NCBI RefSeq assembly: GCF_050016015.1
Contig: NZ_JBNHEQ010000302.1
Coordinates: 49,464 to 113,463, forward strand
Length of the DNA: 64,000 nucleotides
Reading direction: 5' to 3'
Source of the DNA: Trichodesmium sp002260545
Lineage (GTDB): Bacteria > Cyanobacteriota > Cyanobacteriia > Cyanobacteriales > Microcoleaceae
Shown here: piece after piece, positions 55,982-64,000 of the stretch
Layout: the number at the start of each line of letters is the position of its first letter
Position numbering within the stretch: the first letter of the stretch is position 1
The notes under the pieces: model-generated
Seen by the model: only the letters and a program-made list of their open reading frames with translations
Told to the model about the DNA's origin: nothing
Database searches by the model: none
Translations under genes and position numbers: made by a program

Positions 55982-56926
55982 GTGGCGCAATTTCATTACG
56001 AGTGTGTAGAGTCCCGAACTGACAAAGATCGAAGTCAGTACGGAAAGTTTGTTATAGAACCACTTGCACGTGGTCAAGGTACAACAGTAGGGAATGCACT
56101 GAGGCGGGTTCTGCTAGCTAACTTAGAGGGAACAGCCGTTACATCAGTCAGGATAGCTGGAGTTAATCACGAATTTGCCACAATTAAGGGCGTAAGAGAA
56201 GATGTTCTAGAAATCCTGCTGAACATGAAAGAGGTTGTTCTCAAGAGTCATTCCCAGCAACCACAAATTGGTAGGTTGCGGATGGAAGGACCTGCAACAG
56301 TAACTGCCGATCGATTTGATGTACCTTCGGAGGTTGAAGTCATAGATCGCAGTCAATATATCGCTACTCTATCCCCAGGGGCAATTCTGGAGATGGAGTT
56401 TAGAATTGAAAAAGGAACTGGTTATAGAGCAGTAGATCGTACTCGTGATGATATAACTGCTTTAGATTTTCTGCAAATAGATGCCATTTTTATGCCAGTT
56501 CGTAAAGTTAACTATACCGTTGAGGATGCCCTTATTGGTGGTTCTTTGCAACAAGACAGGCTAATTATGGATATATGGACTAATGGCAGTTATACACCTC
56601 AAGATGCTTTGAGTCATGCTGCTAGTATCTTAATGGGTTTGTTTGAACCACTCAAAGATATCACCAATATGGCAGATGCTCCATCGGGAGAACCAACAGA
56701 TCCAACAAGTCAGATTCCTATAGAGGAATTACAACTATCTGTTCGGGCTTATAACTGTCTAAAAAGAGCTCAAATTAACTCAGTTGCAGACCTACTTGAT
56801 TATAGTCAAGAAGATTTGTTAGAAATCAAAAACTTTGGTCAAAAATCTGCTGAAGAAGTGATAGAAGCTTTACAAAAACGCTTGGGAATAACTTTACCCC
56901 AAGAAAAAGTTGCTAAAGCTACTTAG
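55982..56926 (+). CDS. rpoA: RNA polymerase alpha subunit
   Basis: 314 residues from GTG at 55982 (AQFHYECVESRTDKDRSQYG). This fits cyanobacterial RpoA better than an ATG at 55961, and GGGAGG is 7 nt upstream. The N-terminal domain (FVIEPLARGQGTTVGNALRR) makes the assembly dimer. The C-terminal domain (about 235-305: ELQLSVRAYNCLKRAQINSV) binds UP elements and regulators. The TAG stop is inside the left end of a family C element. Confidence 0.96.
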   Translation: MAQFHYECVESRTDKDRSQYGKFVIEPLARGQGTTVGNALRRVLLANLEGTAVTSVRIAGVNHEFATIKGVREDVLEILLNMKEVVLKSHSQQPQIGRLRMEGPATVTADRFDVPSEVEVIDRSQYIATLSPGAILEMEFRIEKGTGYRAVDRTRDDITALDFLQIDAIFMPVRKVNYTVEDALIGGSLQQDRLIMDIWTNGSYTPQDALSHAASILMGLFEPLKDITNMADAPSGEPTDPTSQIPIEELQLSVRAYNCLKRAQINSVADLLDYSQEDLLEIKNFGQKSAEEVIEALQKRLGITLPQEKVAKAT

Positions 56927-57119
56927 GGTTTGCTGAAAAAGTTGTTTTAAGGAGTAGGGGAGTAGGGGAGTAGGGGAGTAGGGGAGTAGGGGAGTAATTT
57001 TTTTGTCCTTGTCTGCCCAAAATGCTAACTTTTTGAACGTTTTCAACTGAAACAGGCGCACTTTTTAAGCACTGAAAAAGGCTAAAGGCTTTGACATTTA
57101 ATCAGCAGAGCAATAATTA
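56923..57119. repeat. Family C inverted-repeat element, copy 3 (overlaps rpoA stop)
   Basis: 197 bp from TTAGGGTTTGCTGAAAAA to TAATCAGCAGAGCAATAATTA. It carries six GGAGTAGG octamers at 56951-57000. Read in reverse it shares GATTAAATGTCAAAGCC and AAAAAGTTAGCATTTTG with the other copies. Confidence 0.7.
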
Positions 57120-57324
57120 GAGACTAATTAGAGACAAAAAAACTGATTCAAATCAATTTTTGTCTACAGAACAAATTCATCAAAAAAGGAGAAAAAAAAT
57201 TTAATAATCCGAAAAGCTATTACTTTCAAAAGCGAACAATTAAGTTTGTTAAACTGCTAGTAAAAGTAGGAGAAAAAATAATCCGAAACACCAGCTAAAA
57301 TATTAAAAAATAATCAAAGTAGTT
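57120..57324. other. Spacer before rplQ
   Basis: AT-rich DNA, with nothing recognised; GGAGAAAAA motifs occur at 57190 and 57270. The family C element fills the rest of the rpoA-rplQ gap. Confidence 0.5.
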
Positions 57325-57675
57325 ATGCGTCATACTCGTCGTGTCCCGAAGTTAGGTAAGCCAACAGACCAGCGTCGCGCTCTGTTGCGATCGCTTACCA
57401 CTGAATTAATTCGTCATGGTCGAATTACTACCACAAAAACCCGTGCTAAAGCTGTACAGTCAGAAGCAGAAAGAATGATTACCTTAGCCAAGGATGGATC
57501 ATTGGCAGCTCGCCGACGCGCTCTAGGCTATATTTTTGACAAACAGCTAGTTCACTCTTTATTTGAGGGTGCCCAAGAAAGATATGGTTCTCGAAATGGA
57601 GGGTATACTCGTGTTTTGAGAACTATTCGCCGTCGCGGAGATAATGCAGAAATGGCAATTATTGAACTGATTTAA
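57325..57675 (+). CDS. rplQ: 50S ribosomal protein L17
   Basis: 116 residues. MRHTRRVPKLGKPTDQRRAL, LLRSLTTELIRHGRITTTKT and GGYTRVLRTIRRRGDNAEMA are diagnostic. It is near the tunnel exit. Confidence 0.97.
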   Translation: MRHTRRVPKLGKPTDQRRALLRSLTTELIRHGRITTTKTRAKAVQSEAERMITLAKDGSLAARRRALGYIFDKQLVHSLFEGAQERYGSRNGGYTRVLRTIRRRGDNAEMAIIELI

Positions 57676-57794
57676 GGTTTATCCTAAAAAGCACTGGGAA
57701 ATTAATTAGAAAAAGTTAGTATTTTACTAGATAAAAGTCAAAAATTAATGTTGATAAATATTGATTTTTAAGCTTTTAAAACTGCAAATATCCC

Positions 57795-58619
57795 ATGGCT
57801 AATAACCAAACTTTACTTCAGCGCGTTGCTCTTGTAATTCAATATCAAGGTACTAATTTTCATGGCTGGCAAAGACAGCCAAATCAACGAACCGTACAAG
57901 AAGAAATCGAAAATACTATCTCTTCTGTAATTAACAAACCTGTGACTTTACATGGGGCGGGTAGAACAGATGCAGGAGTTCATGCAGCAGCTCAAGTAGC
58001 TCATTTTGATGTTTCAGGCCCAATTCCTGCTGATAAATGGGCTACTATTCTCAATTCACGATTGAGTAATGATATCTTTATTAGAGGCTCGGCTAGAGTA
58101 GAATCTACTTGGCATTCACGGTTTACCGCAGTTTGGCGACGTTATCGCTACACCATTTATACAGATAAACGACCAAATTTGTTTGTGATGCCTTTTGTTT
58201 GGCATTACTATCAAGCATCTTTAGACCCACAATTGATTCAATCAGCTTTGAATCCTTTAATTGGCCGTCATCATTTGGCTGCTTTTCAAAGAGCTGGCTC
58301 TTCTCGTCCCCATTCTTGGGTAGATGTACAAGATGTCAATTGTCAAAGGGAAGGTCCATTTATTCATATAGAGGTTCAAGCAAGTGGGTTTCTGTACGGA
58401 ATGATGCGGTTATTGGTGGGGTTACTTATTCAAGTTGGACAAAAAGAGCGATCGCTGGAAAGTTTTACAGATATTTGGGTTAATGAAAGAAGGGAGGTTG
58501 TGAAGCATTCAGCGCCAGCTAGTGGTCTTTGTTTATTGCGGGTTGGTTATCCAGAATTTCCTTTTCCCCAAGAAGTTTGGTATGATACTATGCCTAAATT
58601 TATTCTTGATTTTAACTAG
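57795..58619 (+). CDS. truA: tRNA pseudouridine(38-40) synthase TruA
   Basis: 274 residues. The catalytic Asp lies in GAGRTDAGVHAAAQVAHFD. IQYQGTNFHGWQRQPNQRTV and EVQASGFLYGMMRLLVG are family signatures. It isomerises uridines 38-40 in the anticodon arm of many tRNAs. It sits between rplQ and rplM as in other cyanobacteria. A HIP1-like GCGATCGC occurs near the end. Confidence 0.95.
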   Translation: MANNQTLLQRVALVIQYQGTNFHGWQRQPNQRTVQEEIENTISSVINKPVTLHGAGRTDAGVHAAAQVAHFDVSGPIPADKWATILNSRLSNDIFIRGSARVESTWHSRFTAVWRRYRYTIYTDKRPNLFVMPFVWHYYQASLDPQLIQSALNPLIGRHHLAAFQRAGSSRPHSWVDVQDVNCQREGPFIHIEVQASGFLYGMMRLLVGLLIQVGQKERSLESFTDIWVNERREVVKHSAPASGLCLLRVGYPEFPFPQEVWYDTMPKFILDFN

Positions 58620-58834
58620 CTATTAGCTTTCAGCTTTCAGCCATCAGCTATTAGCTGTTAGCTGTGAGAAATAAGATTTAATAAATTATAGACTTTAAGC
58701 TTAAGGGAGCCGACTTTTCTAGGATTTAATTTTTTCTCAATTAATCAAGCCTTTATCCCACACTAAAAGCAATAGCTGAATGCTTCAACTAAAGACAAAT
58801 ATAAACAATTCAAACACAATAACTAACTAAGAAA
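58620..58834. repeat. Spacer with AGCTTTCAGC heptamer repeats
   Basis: Starts directly at the truA stop with a run of CTATTAG/CTTTCAG/CCATCAG/CTGTTAG heptamers (58618-58664). The remainder is AT-rich. Confidence 0.6.
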
Positions 58835-59293
58835 ATGACAAATAAAACTTACTTGCCGCCACAGGATGTTGAAGGCAAAAAATGGTATGTTATTGATGCT
58901 GAAGGTCAGCGTCTAGGCAGATTAGCAACTGCTATTGCCATGATTATTAGGGGTAAAAATAAGCCTACTTATACTCCTCATATCGATACAGGAGACTATG
59001 TAGTTGTAGTTAATGCTGAAAAAGTAACTGTAACTGGTAAGAAAAGTAGTCAGAAACTTTATCGTCGCCATTCGGGAAGACCAGGTGGTATGAAAACAGA
59101 AGTTTTTTCTAAATTACAAGCTCGTTTGCCTCAAAGAATTATTGAGGAGGCAGTTTACGGAATGCTACCTAAAAATTCTTTAGGCAGAAAACTTCACCAC
59201 AAATTAAAAGTTTATCCAGGGCCTGACCACCCTCACGAAGCTCAAAAACCTGAAACAATTACTATTCAAACTATTCCAGGAGGAGAAAAATAA
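58835..59293 (+). CDS. rplM: 50S ribosomal protein L13
   Basis: 152 residues. WYVIDAEGQRLGRLATAIAM, GKNKPTYTPHIDTGDYVVVV and RIIEEAVYGMLPKNSLGRKL are signatures. Its stop overlaps the rpsI start (TAATG). Confidence 0.97.
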   Translation: MTNKTYLPPQDVEGKKWYVIDAEGQRLGRLATAIAMIIRGKNKPTYTPHIDTGDYVVVVNAEKVTVTGKKSSQKLYRRHSGRPGGMKTEVFSKLQARLPQRIIEEAVYGMLPKNSLGRKLHHKLKVYPGPDHPHEAQKPETITIQTIPGGEK

Positions 59294-59703
59294 TGCAAGG
59301 AACAGAAAGTGGCCGTGCTATGTACTGGGGTACTGGCCGTCGTAAGTCTTCGGTCGCATCAGTACGTTTAGTGCCAGGTACAGGCAAATTGATTATTAAT
59401 GGTAAAGAAGGTGAACTTTACCTGCAATATAATCATAATTATTTATCATCTGCTAAAGCTCCACTAGAAACGTTAGGTTTGGAAAATGAATATGACATTC
59501 TAGTTAAAGCTACAGGAGGAGGATTAACTGGACAAGCTGAGTCAATTAGATTAGGTGTGGCTAGAGCTTTGTGTCAGTTAGACCCAGAAAATCGTAAACC
59601 TCTAAAAATAGAAGGATATTTGACTCGCGACCCCCGTGCTAAGGAACGGAAAAAGTATGGTTTACGCAAAGCTCGTAAAGCATCTCAATACTCCAAGCGT
59701 TGA
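59293..59703 (+). CDS. rpsI: 30S ribosomal protein S9
   Basis: 136 residues. YWGTGRRKSSVASVRLVPGT and the end DPRAKERKKYGLRKARKASQ then YSKR are diagnostic. The terminal Lys-Arg reaches the P-site tRNA. The TGA stop is immediately followed by a family A element. Confidence 0.97.
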   Translation: MQGTESGRAMYWGTGRRKSSVASVRLVPGTGKLIINGKEGELYLQYNHNYLSSAKAPLETLGLENEYDILVKATGGGLTGQAESIRLGVARALCQLDPENRKPLKIEGYLTRDPRAKERKKYGLRKARKASQYSKR

Positions 59704-59831
59704 TATAGCGCTCCGCGCTAGGGAATAGGGAATAGGGAATAGGGAATAGTAAACTGTCAAAGGGTTTTTCCTACGGAAATGCTCCGCAAACAGGATTTAG
59801 AGATGTCCTAATCTTTGCTTCGACTGCTATA
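59704..59831. repeat. Family A inverted-repeat element, copy 4 (abuts rpsI stop)
   Basis: 128 bp starting TATAGCGCTCCGCGCTAGGG and ending CTTCGACTGCTATA, more diverged on the right. It has GGGAATA heptamers and GTAAACTGTCAAAGG as in copy 1, and carries a TCCTACGGAAATGCTCCGCA insert of the short palindromic type. Confidence 0.75.
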
Positions 59832-59971
59832 TATTGTAATTTAGAATTTAGAATTAAATAGTGGAGAAGCATAGCAATTTCCCCATGCTTCCTTGCTTTA
59901 ACTATTATTTAAGCGTGAGAATTTTTACGCCAGTAATGAGTGAGCTACATATATCAACATGAATAAAGTTC

Positions 59972-60013
59972 ATTTGCCAATTATCACCAGTTCCATTGTA
60001 ATAATTGGCAAAT
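59972..60013. repeat. Perfect 13-bp hairpin upstream of rpmE
   Basis: ATTTGCCAATTAT (59972-59984) and ATAATTGGCAAAT (60001-60013) with a 16-nt loop, 150 bp before rpmE. It is not followed by a U-run, so it is not a standard terminator. Confidence 0.6.
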
Positions 60014-60165
60014 AATTTGATACAATAAAAAGAACTATAAATTATTAGAATCTAGTCTGTTGATTAATTAAATTCTATTAAGGAACTACTTTAGTAAGTT
60101 AGTAGAATTAATTTAAAACAGTTAATAGTAAAGAAAATATTTGTAATTGAAGTAGAGTAAAGAAA

Positions 60166-60447
60166 ATGCCTAAAGCTGGTATTCATCCTGAGTGGTATCC
60201 AGAAGCCAAAGTTTATTGTAACGGTGAAGTTGTAATGACAATTGGCTCTACACAACCTGAAATTCATGTTGATGTTTGGTCGGGAAATCATCCATTCTTT
60301 ACAGGTACTCAGAAAATTATTGATACTGAAGGAAGGGTTGAAAGATTTATGCGTAAATATAGTAAACAAGAAGGTGGTGACTCTAAATCTACTAAACCAT
60401 CTGCTGCTAAAAAAGCTAAATCTAAAAAAGCTAAGGGTAAGAAATAG
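60166..60447 (+). CDS. rpmE: 50S ribosomal protein L31 (cysteine-poor type)
   Basis: 93 residues. MPKAGIHPEWYPEAKVYCNG, TIGSTQPEIHVDVWSGNHPF and FTGTQKIIDTEGRVERFMRK match L31. Only one Cys remains, so the zinc-binding CxxC of the C+ form is absent, as usual in cyanobacteria. The Lys/Ala-rich tail (KKAKSKKAKGKK) is an extension. It forms an intersubunit bridge. Confidence 0.95.
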   Translation: MPKAGIHPEWYPEAKVYCNGEVVMTIGSTQPEIHVDVWSGNHPFFTGTQKIIDTEGRVERFMRKYSKQEGGDSKSTKPSAAKKAKSKKAKGKK

Positions 60448-60713
60448 CTAGACTGTCAATTGTCCTTAATTAGTTGTCTGTCAAATAGTAAGCATTCAGC
60501 TATCAGCTAAAGAGGTAAAAGCAACCCTTGAAATTGAGGGAGAATTAAAAGTTACGACTTTAGTACGCTCCTTTAACCTTACAAGGAATTATTTATTATT
60601 TGCGCTCTAGCTGAATGCTTAAGTCAAATATTACAGACAACAATTAACATAAAAGTATTCAATAATATCCCCCTACAAATAAAACACTAATTTGAGATAA
60701 AGGACAACTGACA

Positions 60714-61823
60714 ATGGCTGAAACATATTTATTAGATAAATTAAAATCTGTAGAGCAAACCTATAATGAGTTGACTCTACGTTTGGCCGATCCAGATATT
60801 GCTAAAGACCCCAGTGAGTTCCAAAAAGTAGCTAAAGCACGCTCTTCTCTAGAAGAAGTTGTAAATCATTATACAGATTGGAAAAATGCTCAGGAAGAAT
60901 TAACTGATGCTAAAGAAATATTGAAAGAATCTGGTGGCGACCTAGAAATGCAAGAGATGGCTAAGTTGGAAGTCGAGGAATTGGAAGCTAAGTTAGAATC
61001 TTTAGAAATTCAGATGAAAATTGCTCTATTGCCACGAGACCCCAACGATGACAAGAATATTATGTTGGAGATTAGAGCTGGTACTGGAGGAGATGAAGCT
61101 AGTATTTGGGCAGGGGATCTGGTAAGAATGTACTCCCGCTACTCAGAGACCCAAAATTGGAAAGTAAGTTTGCTGAGTGAGTCTTTAGCAGATATGGGTG
61201 GTTTTAAGGAAGCAATTTTAGAAATTAAAGGGGAGCAGGTTTACAGTAAGCTGAAGTTTGAAGCAGGAGTTCACCGCGTTCAAAGGGTTCCTGTGACAGA
61301 AGCAGGTGGGAGGGTACATACTTCAACGGCAACAGTGGCCATTATGCCAGAAGTGGATGATGTAGAAGTTGAAATAGACCAGAAAGATATTGAATTGTCA
61401 ACTGCTCGTTCTGGTGGAGCTGGTGGACAAAATGTGAACAAGGTTGAAACTGCTGTAGACTTGTTTCATAAGCCTACAGGAATTAGAATTTTTTGTACCC
61501 AGGAGCGGAGTCAGCTACAAAACAGAGAGCGAGCAATGCAGATTTTGCGGGCTAAACTTTATGAGATTAAGCTCCAGGAGCAACAAGCAGAAGTAAGTTC
61601 TATGAGGCGATCGCAAGTAGGTACTGGTTCTCGTTCTGAAAAAATTCGTACTTATAATTATAAAGACAATAGAGCGACAGATCATCGCTTAAGTCAGAAC
61701 TTTTCTCTTGCACCTCTTCTAGAGGGAGATATAGAAAATGTGATTCAAGCTTGCATTACTCAAGACCAACAGGAGCGTTTGCAGGAGTTGGCTGCATCTA
61801 GTTCTGCTCCTATGTCAGTGTAA
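60714..61823 (+). CDS. prfA: Peptide chain release factor 1
   Basis: 369 residues. The GGQ catalytic motif is in ARSGGAGGQNVNKVETAVDL. The codon-recognition tripeptide is P-V-T in RVQRVPVTEAGGRVHTS, the RF1 (UAA/UAG) type rather than SPF of RF2. The N-terminal coiled domain and C-terminus (TDHRLSQNFSLAPLLEGD) are complete. A clear terminator follows. RF1 is relevant here because several broken receptors carry UAA. Confidence 0.96.
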   Translation: MAETYLLDKLKSVEQTYNELTLRLADPDIAKDPSEFQKVAKARSSLEEVVNHYTDWKNAQEELTDAKEILKESGGDLEMQEMAKLEVEELEAKLESLEIQMKIALLPRDPNDDKNIMLEIRAGTGGDEASIWAGDLVRMYSRYSETQNWKVSLLSESLADMGGFKEAILEIKGEQVYSKLKFEAGVHRVQRVPVTEAGGRVHTSTATVAIMPEVDDVEVEIDQKDIELSTARSGGAGGQNVNKVETAVDLFHKPTGIRIFCTQERSQLQNRERAMQILRAKLYEIKLQEQQAEVSSMRRSQVGTGSRSEKIRTYNYKDNRATDHRLSQNFSLAPLLEGDIENVIQACITQDQQERLQELAASSSAPMSV

Positions 61824-61882
61824 TTGACATTAGCTTTATCTTATGGTACGGAAATTATTCTTCTAGACTAAAATGCGGAATC

Positions 61883-61913
61883 AAAAAGCGAGGACAGAGT
61901 TCTCGTTTTTTTT
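61883..61913 (+). terminator. Rho-independent terminator after prfA
   Basis: AAAAAGCGAG, loop GACAGAGTT, CTCGTTTTTTTT: about 10 bp including one G-U pair, with the 3' arm ending in an eight-T run. It lies 60 bp after the prfA stop. Confidence 0.75.
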
Positions 61914-61992
61914 ATAAAATAGATATTAGCAAATATTAATATAGTACACTATTCTAATTCTAGCAAGTTACAGAAAAGCGGGAGGCTTAGGC

Positions 61993-62472
61993 ATGACTAC
62001 TAAAGAAGAATTACCTTGGGAATGTGGAATGGGTTTCTATGTGCCAATTTTAAATGATGGAGAATTAGTGGGCATTTGTAAACCCGAATATGCTGAGGAA
62101 ATGCTCGAAGTTATGAATGAGCAGGAAAGACTACGCAAAGCTCTCAGGTTAGCTTGTCTAGATTTGCTGCGACGAGTAGGAGGAAAAAGAAGTAGAGTCA
62201 ATGACTTAATGCAGAAATATATAGCTCTAGCGGAACGACCTAAATATGGACCAAGAGCGATCGCTCTCCTACTAAGGGAAAGACAAGAACAACTACAGGT
62301 TAGTGGCCATGAGTTTATTAAATTCTGTGATATTCACAAAGTTTCTCCTGAACAACTCAAGGATATTTATGCGGGTAAAGCAGTAGAGGAAAATTTAGTA
62401 GCACCTATAGCTAGGATTTTAGGTAAAACTAATAATGAGGTACAAGAAATACTAGAAGGTCCTAGTGAATAA
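61993..62472 (+). CDS. Conserved cyanobacterial protein of unknown function
   Basis: 159 residues; GGGAGG is 9 nt before the ATG. I do not recognise a named family. The N-terminus (LPWECGMGFYVPILNDGELV) may form a small beta unit with a conserved-looking Cys. A helical stretch follows (EEMLEVMNEQERLRKALRLA...DLLRRVGGKRSRVNDLMQKY). The C-terminal part (VSGHEFIKFCDIHKVSPEQL..IARILGKTNNEVQEIL) resembles a helix-turn-helix or XRE-like fold, but too weakly to claim DNA binding. It comes after the prfA terminator on the same strand and probably has its own promoter. A HIP1 octamer lies within. Confidence 0.65.
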   Translation: MTTKEELPWECGMGFYVPILNDGELVGICKPEYAEEMLEVMNEQERLRKALRLACLDLLRRVGGKRSRVNDLMQKYIALAERPKYGPRAIALLLRERQEQLQVSGHEFIKFCDIHKVSPEQLKDIYAGKAVEENLVAPIARILGKTNNEVQEILEGPSE

Positions 62473-62613
62473 ATCAAAAGTCAAAATTCAAAAGTCAAAA
62501 TTTATCTCGCTCCTGAGTTTTCTGTCTCCAAATACTCCGCAAACGGAATTTACGAATGTCCGTGACCTAAATGCCTTATTCTGTGCTAATAAAGTTAATA
62601 ATTGTAATTAACT

Positions 62614-62712
62614 TTACCGAAAAATCAAGGTATAAAGCCTTCTATTTCAAGAGAAAAAAAGTGCTAGGATATTTCTTTATTTTCAATCCGATGGTTTTAA
62701 CAAGAGTTAATT
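62614..62712. repeat. Family E dispersed repeat, copy 5
   Basis: Starts TTACCGAAAAATCAAGG, contains ATAAAGCCTTCTATTTCAAG and GTGCTAGGATATTTC (as at 31180, inverted), and ends GTTAATTATCAATTATCC next to the downstream gene's stop codon. Confidence 0.6.
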
Positions 62713-62724
62713 ATCAATTATCCA

Positions 62725-63567
62725 TTAATTAATATCAGGCATAATTGTTTCCTGAAGATTAGCATCTACAAGGTTAATATTATCAATCAAAGCATCAGTA
62801 AAATTAGCTATTCTTAAATCTGCTCCTCTTAAATTTGCTCCTGTTAAATCTGCTCTAATTAAAATAGCTTTCTTGAGATTAATACCTCGACAATAACTTT
62901 CCTGTAAATTTGCATCTTGTAAATCAACTTTTTTAAGTTCAGCAAATCTCAAATCTGCTCTATAAAGGTTTGCTTCTCTTAAAGAAGCATTTGATAAATA
63001 AATCCCACTCATATGAGCTTTAATCAGATTAGCTTTGTCTAAATTAGCCTGATAAAAATATGACCCAATTAATTGACTGTTATAAAGATTAGCATAGTTA
63101 AAATTAGCATAACTGAAGTTAGCTTTCATTAAATCTGCGTTGGCTAAGTTACTTCTACTCAGGTTAGCTGAAGTTGCGTCAACATATCGACAATTAGAAT
63201 TTTGTAAATCAGTTCCAATTAAATTAGCATTAACTAAATCAGCTTCAATTAAATTAGCATTTCTTAGATCGGCAGAAATCAAATTAGCATTTATTAAATT
63301 AGCACCCTGAAGATTAATAGCAGTTAGATTAGCATTTATTAGTTGAGCTGAAGTAAAGATAGCATCTCTACAATTAGCATTAATCAATTGAGCTAAAGAT
63401 AGATCAGATCCTGTTAAATTTACTCCTTGAAAATTAACACCTTCTAGATTAAAACCTCTCAAGTTAGCATTAGTAAAGTCAGGTTGTAAATGTGGATTTT
63501 TATATCTCCATTCATTCCAGACAATTACACCACGATTAAGTAAGGCTAGATATTCTTGATTCGCCAT
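62725..63567 (-). CDS. Pentapeptide-repeat protein
   Basis: 280 residues; after about 30 residues (NRGVIVWNEWRYKNPHLQPD) nearly the whole chain is A(D/N)LxX pentapeptides (ANLRGFNLEGVNFQGVNLTG...), about 45 units, predicted to fold as a right-handed quadrilateral beta-helix. There are no membrane segments or signal peptide. Such proteins are very frequent in cyanobacteria and their functions are mostly unknown. The N-terminal WNxWR element is common to a cyanobacterial subgroup. Confidence 0.9.
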   Translation of the reverse strand: MANQEYLALLNRGVIVWNEWRYKNPHLQPDFTNANLRGFNLEGVNFQGVNLTGSDLSLAQLINANCRDAIFTSAQLINANLTAINLQGANLINANLISADLRNANLIEADLVNANLIGTDLQNSNCRYVDATSANLSRSNLANADLMKANFSYANFNYANLYNSQLIGSYFYQANLDKANLIKAHMSGIYLSNASLREANLYRADLRFAELKKVDLQDANLQESYCRGINLKKAILIRADLTGANLRGADLRIANFTDALIDNINLVDANLQETIMPDIN

Positions 63568-64000
63568 ATTTTTATCAAAAGCTATTCTTAAAAAAGCGGT
63601 CAGCTCTCAGCTATCAGCAGTCAGCAAGATTATTTTTTTAAAGTTTAGAAAGCGATTTAAACTCCTCCTAATCCTGCTTACAGCGGTTTTCATTTCAGTA
63701 GACCACAGTAGGGACGTTCCATGGAACGTCCCTACTAGGTTTTGGTTGTGAAGATGTGGTTCATCAACTTGAAAAGCGCTGTATAGAAGCAGAGGATTTT
63801 AACCCAGAGCGGCAAAAATCTATTAACTACCACCAAAATATTACAACTAAAATAGGATCGCTATACTGCTCTAACAAAAATTAATTTTAATCCCAACCTT
63901 TTTTACTGATGTAATATCATGTCCGCTTGAATAGTTATAAATAAGGAGGGAGGAGTCAGGAGTCGTAGGGGCGTTTCATGTCGCTCCGCGAAACGGCCGT
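63568..64000. other. Terminal spacer with a MITE-like element and a truncated repeat
   Basis: No gene is seen. It holds the element at 63680-63782 and, at 63953-64000, the first half of a GAGTCAGGAGTCGTAGGGGC repeat cut by the window end. Confidence 0.6.
63680..63782. repeat. MITE-like element around a 28-bp perfect palindrome
   Basis: Outer ends ACAGCGGTTTTCA...GACCACA and TGTGGTTCATC...GAAAAGCGCTGT are imperfect inverted repeats of about 28 bp, flanked by TA on both sides. At 63708-63735 sits a perfect palindrome (GTAGGGACGTTCC and its complement). TA flanks suggest an IS630/Tc1-type mobiliser, as an inference. Confidence 0.65.

Overview
The window reads as a low-GC, repeat-rich filamentous cyanobacterium, most like the Trichodesmium/Okeania group. 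This is inferred from gene content and texture, not from a database match. Cyanobacterial markers are LdpA, NdhN, a CPP1-like protein, an R3H/AAA protein of the Ycf45 type, the cyanobacterial ribosomal superoperon (no rpsN or rpmD; truA, rplM, rpsI, rpmE and prfA after rplQ) and several GCGATCGC (HIP1) octamers. Coding density is low outside the ribosomal block. Long spacers hold short tandem repeats and small inverted-repeat elements. Two 100-N gaps both fall inside tandem repeats.

Left part (1-12 kb): a six-unit tandem repeat array, then isolated genes in long spacers: pgeF, a CPP1-like membrane protein, a lipoprotein solute-binding protein, a zinc-ribbon membrane protein, a VWA protein, and an exported or anchored protein whose 3' end is tandemly duplicated. 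tRNA-Gln(UUG) closes this part.

Middle (12-35 kb): a signalling island. A multi-sensor histidine kinase with a complete LOV blue-light motif faces a CheY-like regulator. CheB, a CHASE3 chemoreceptor, a CheA-receiver hybrid, two intact and two broken chemoreceptors, a double-CheW protein and CheR-TPR follow. Together they form a nearly complete chemosensory pathway (no CheC, CheD or CheZ). The LOV kinase next to it suggests, but does not prove, light-directed motility. Two decayed toxin-antitoxin remnants lie in this island's spacers.

Right of this (35-41 kb): a membrane-protein gene apparently split by a 105-bp inverted-repeat element, a small unknown gene, and on the minus strand the R3H/AAA protein, ldpA and ndhN.

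From 41.8 to 62.5 kb on the plus strand: rplC-D-W-B, rpsS, rplV, rpsC, rplP, rpmC, rpsQ, rplN-X-E, rpsH, rplF-R, rpsE, rplO, secY, adk, infA, rpmJ, rpsM, rpsK, rpoA, rplQ, truA, rplM, rpsI, rpmE, prfA and a conserved small protein. Gene order is canonical, but many spacers are enlarged (up to 725 bp) and several carry inverted-repeat elements or hairpins. A pentapeptide-repeat protein and a MITE-like palindrome end the window.

Across the window at least five families of small terminal-inverted-repeat elements recur. Individual short-tandem-repeat motifs tend to sit inside, or at one end of, particular families. This is the most striking structural theme here.
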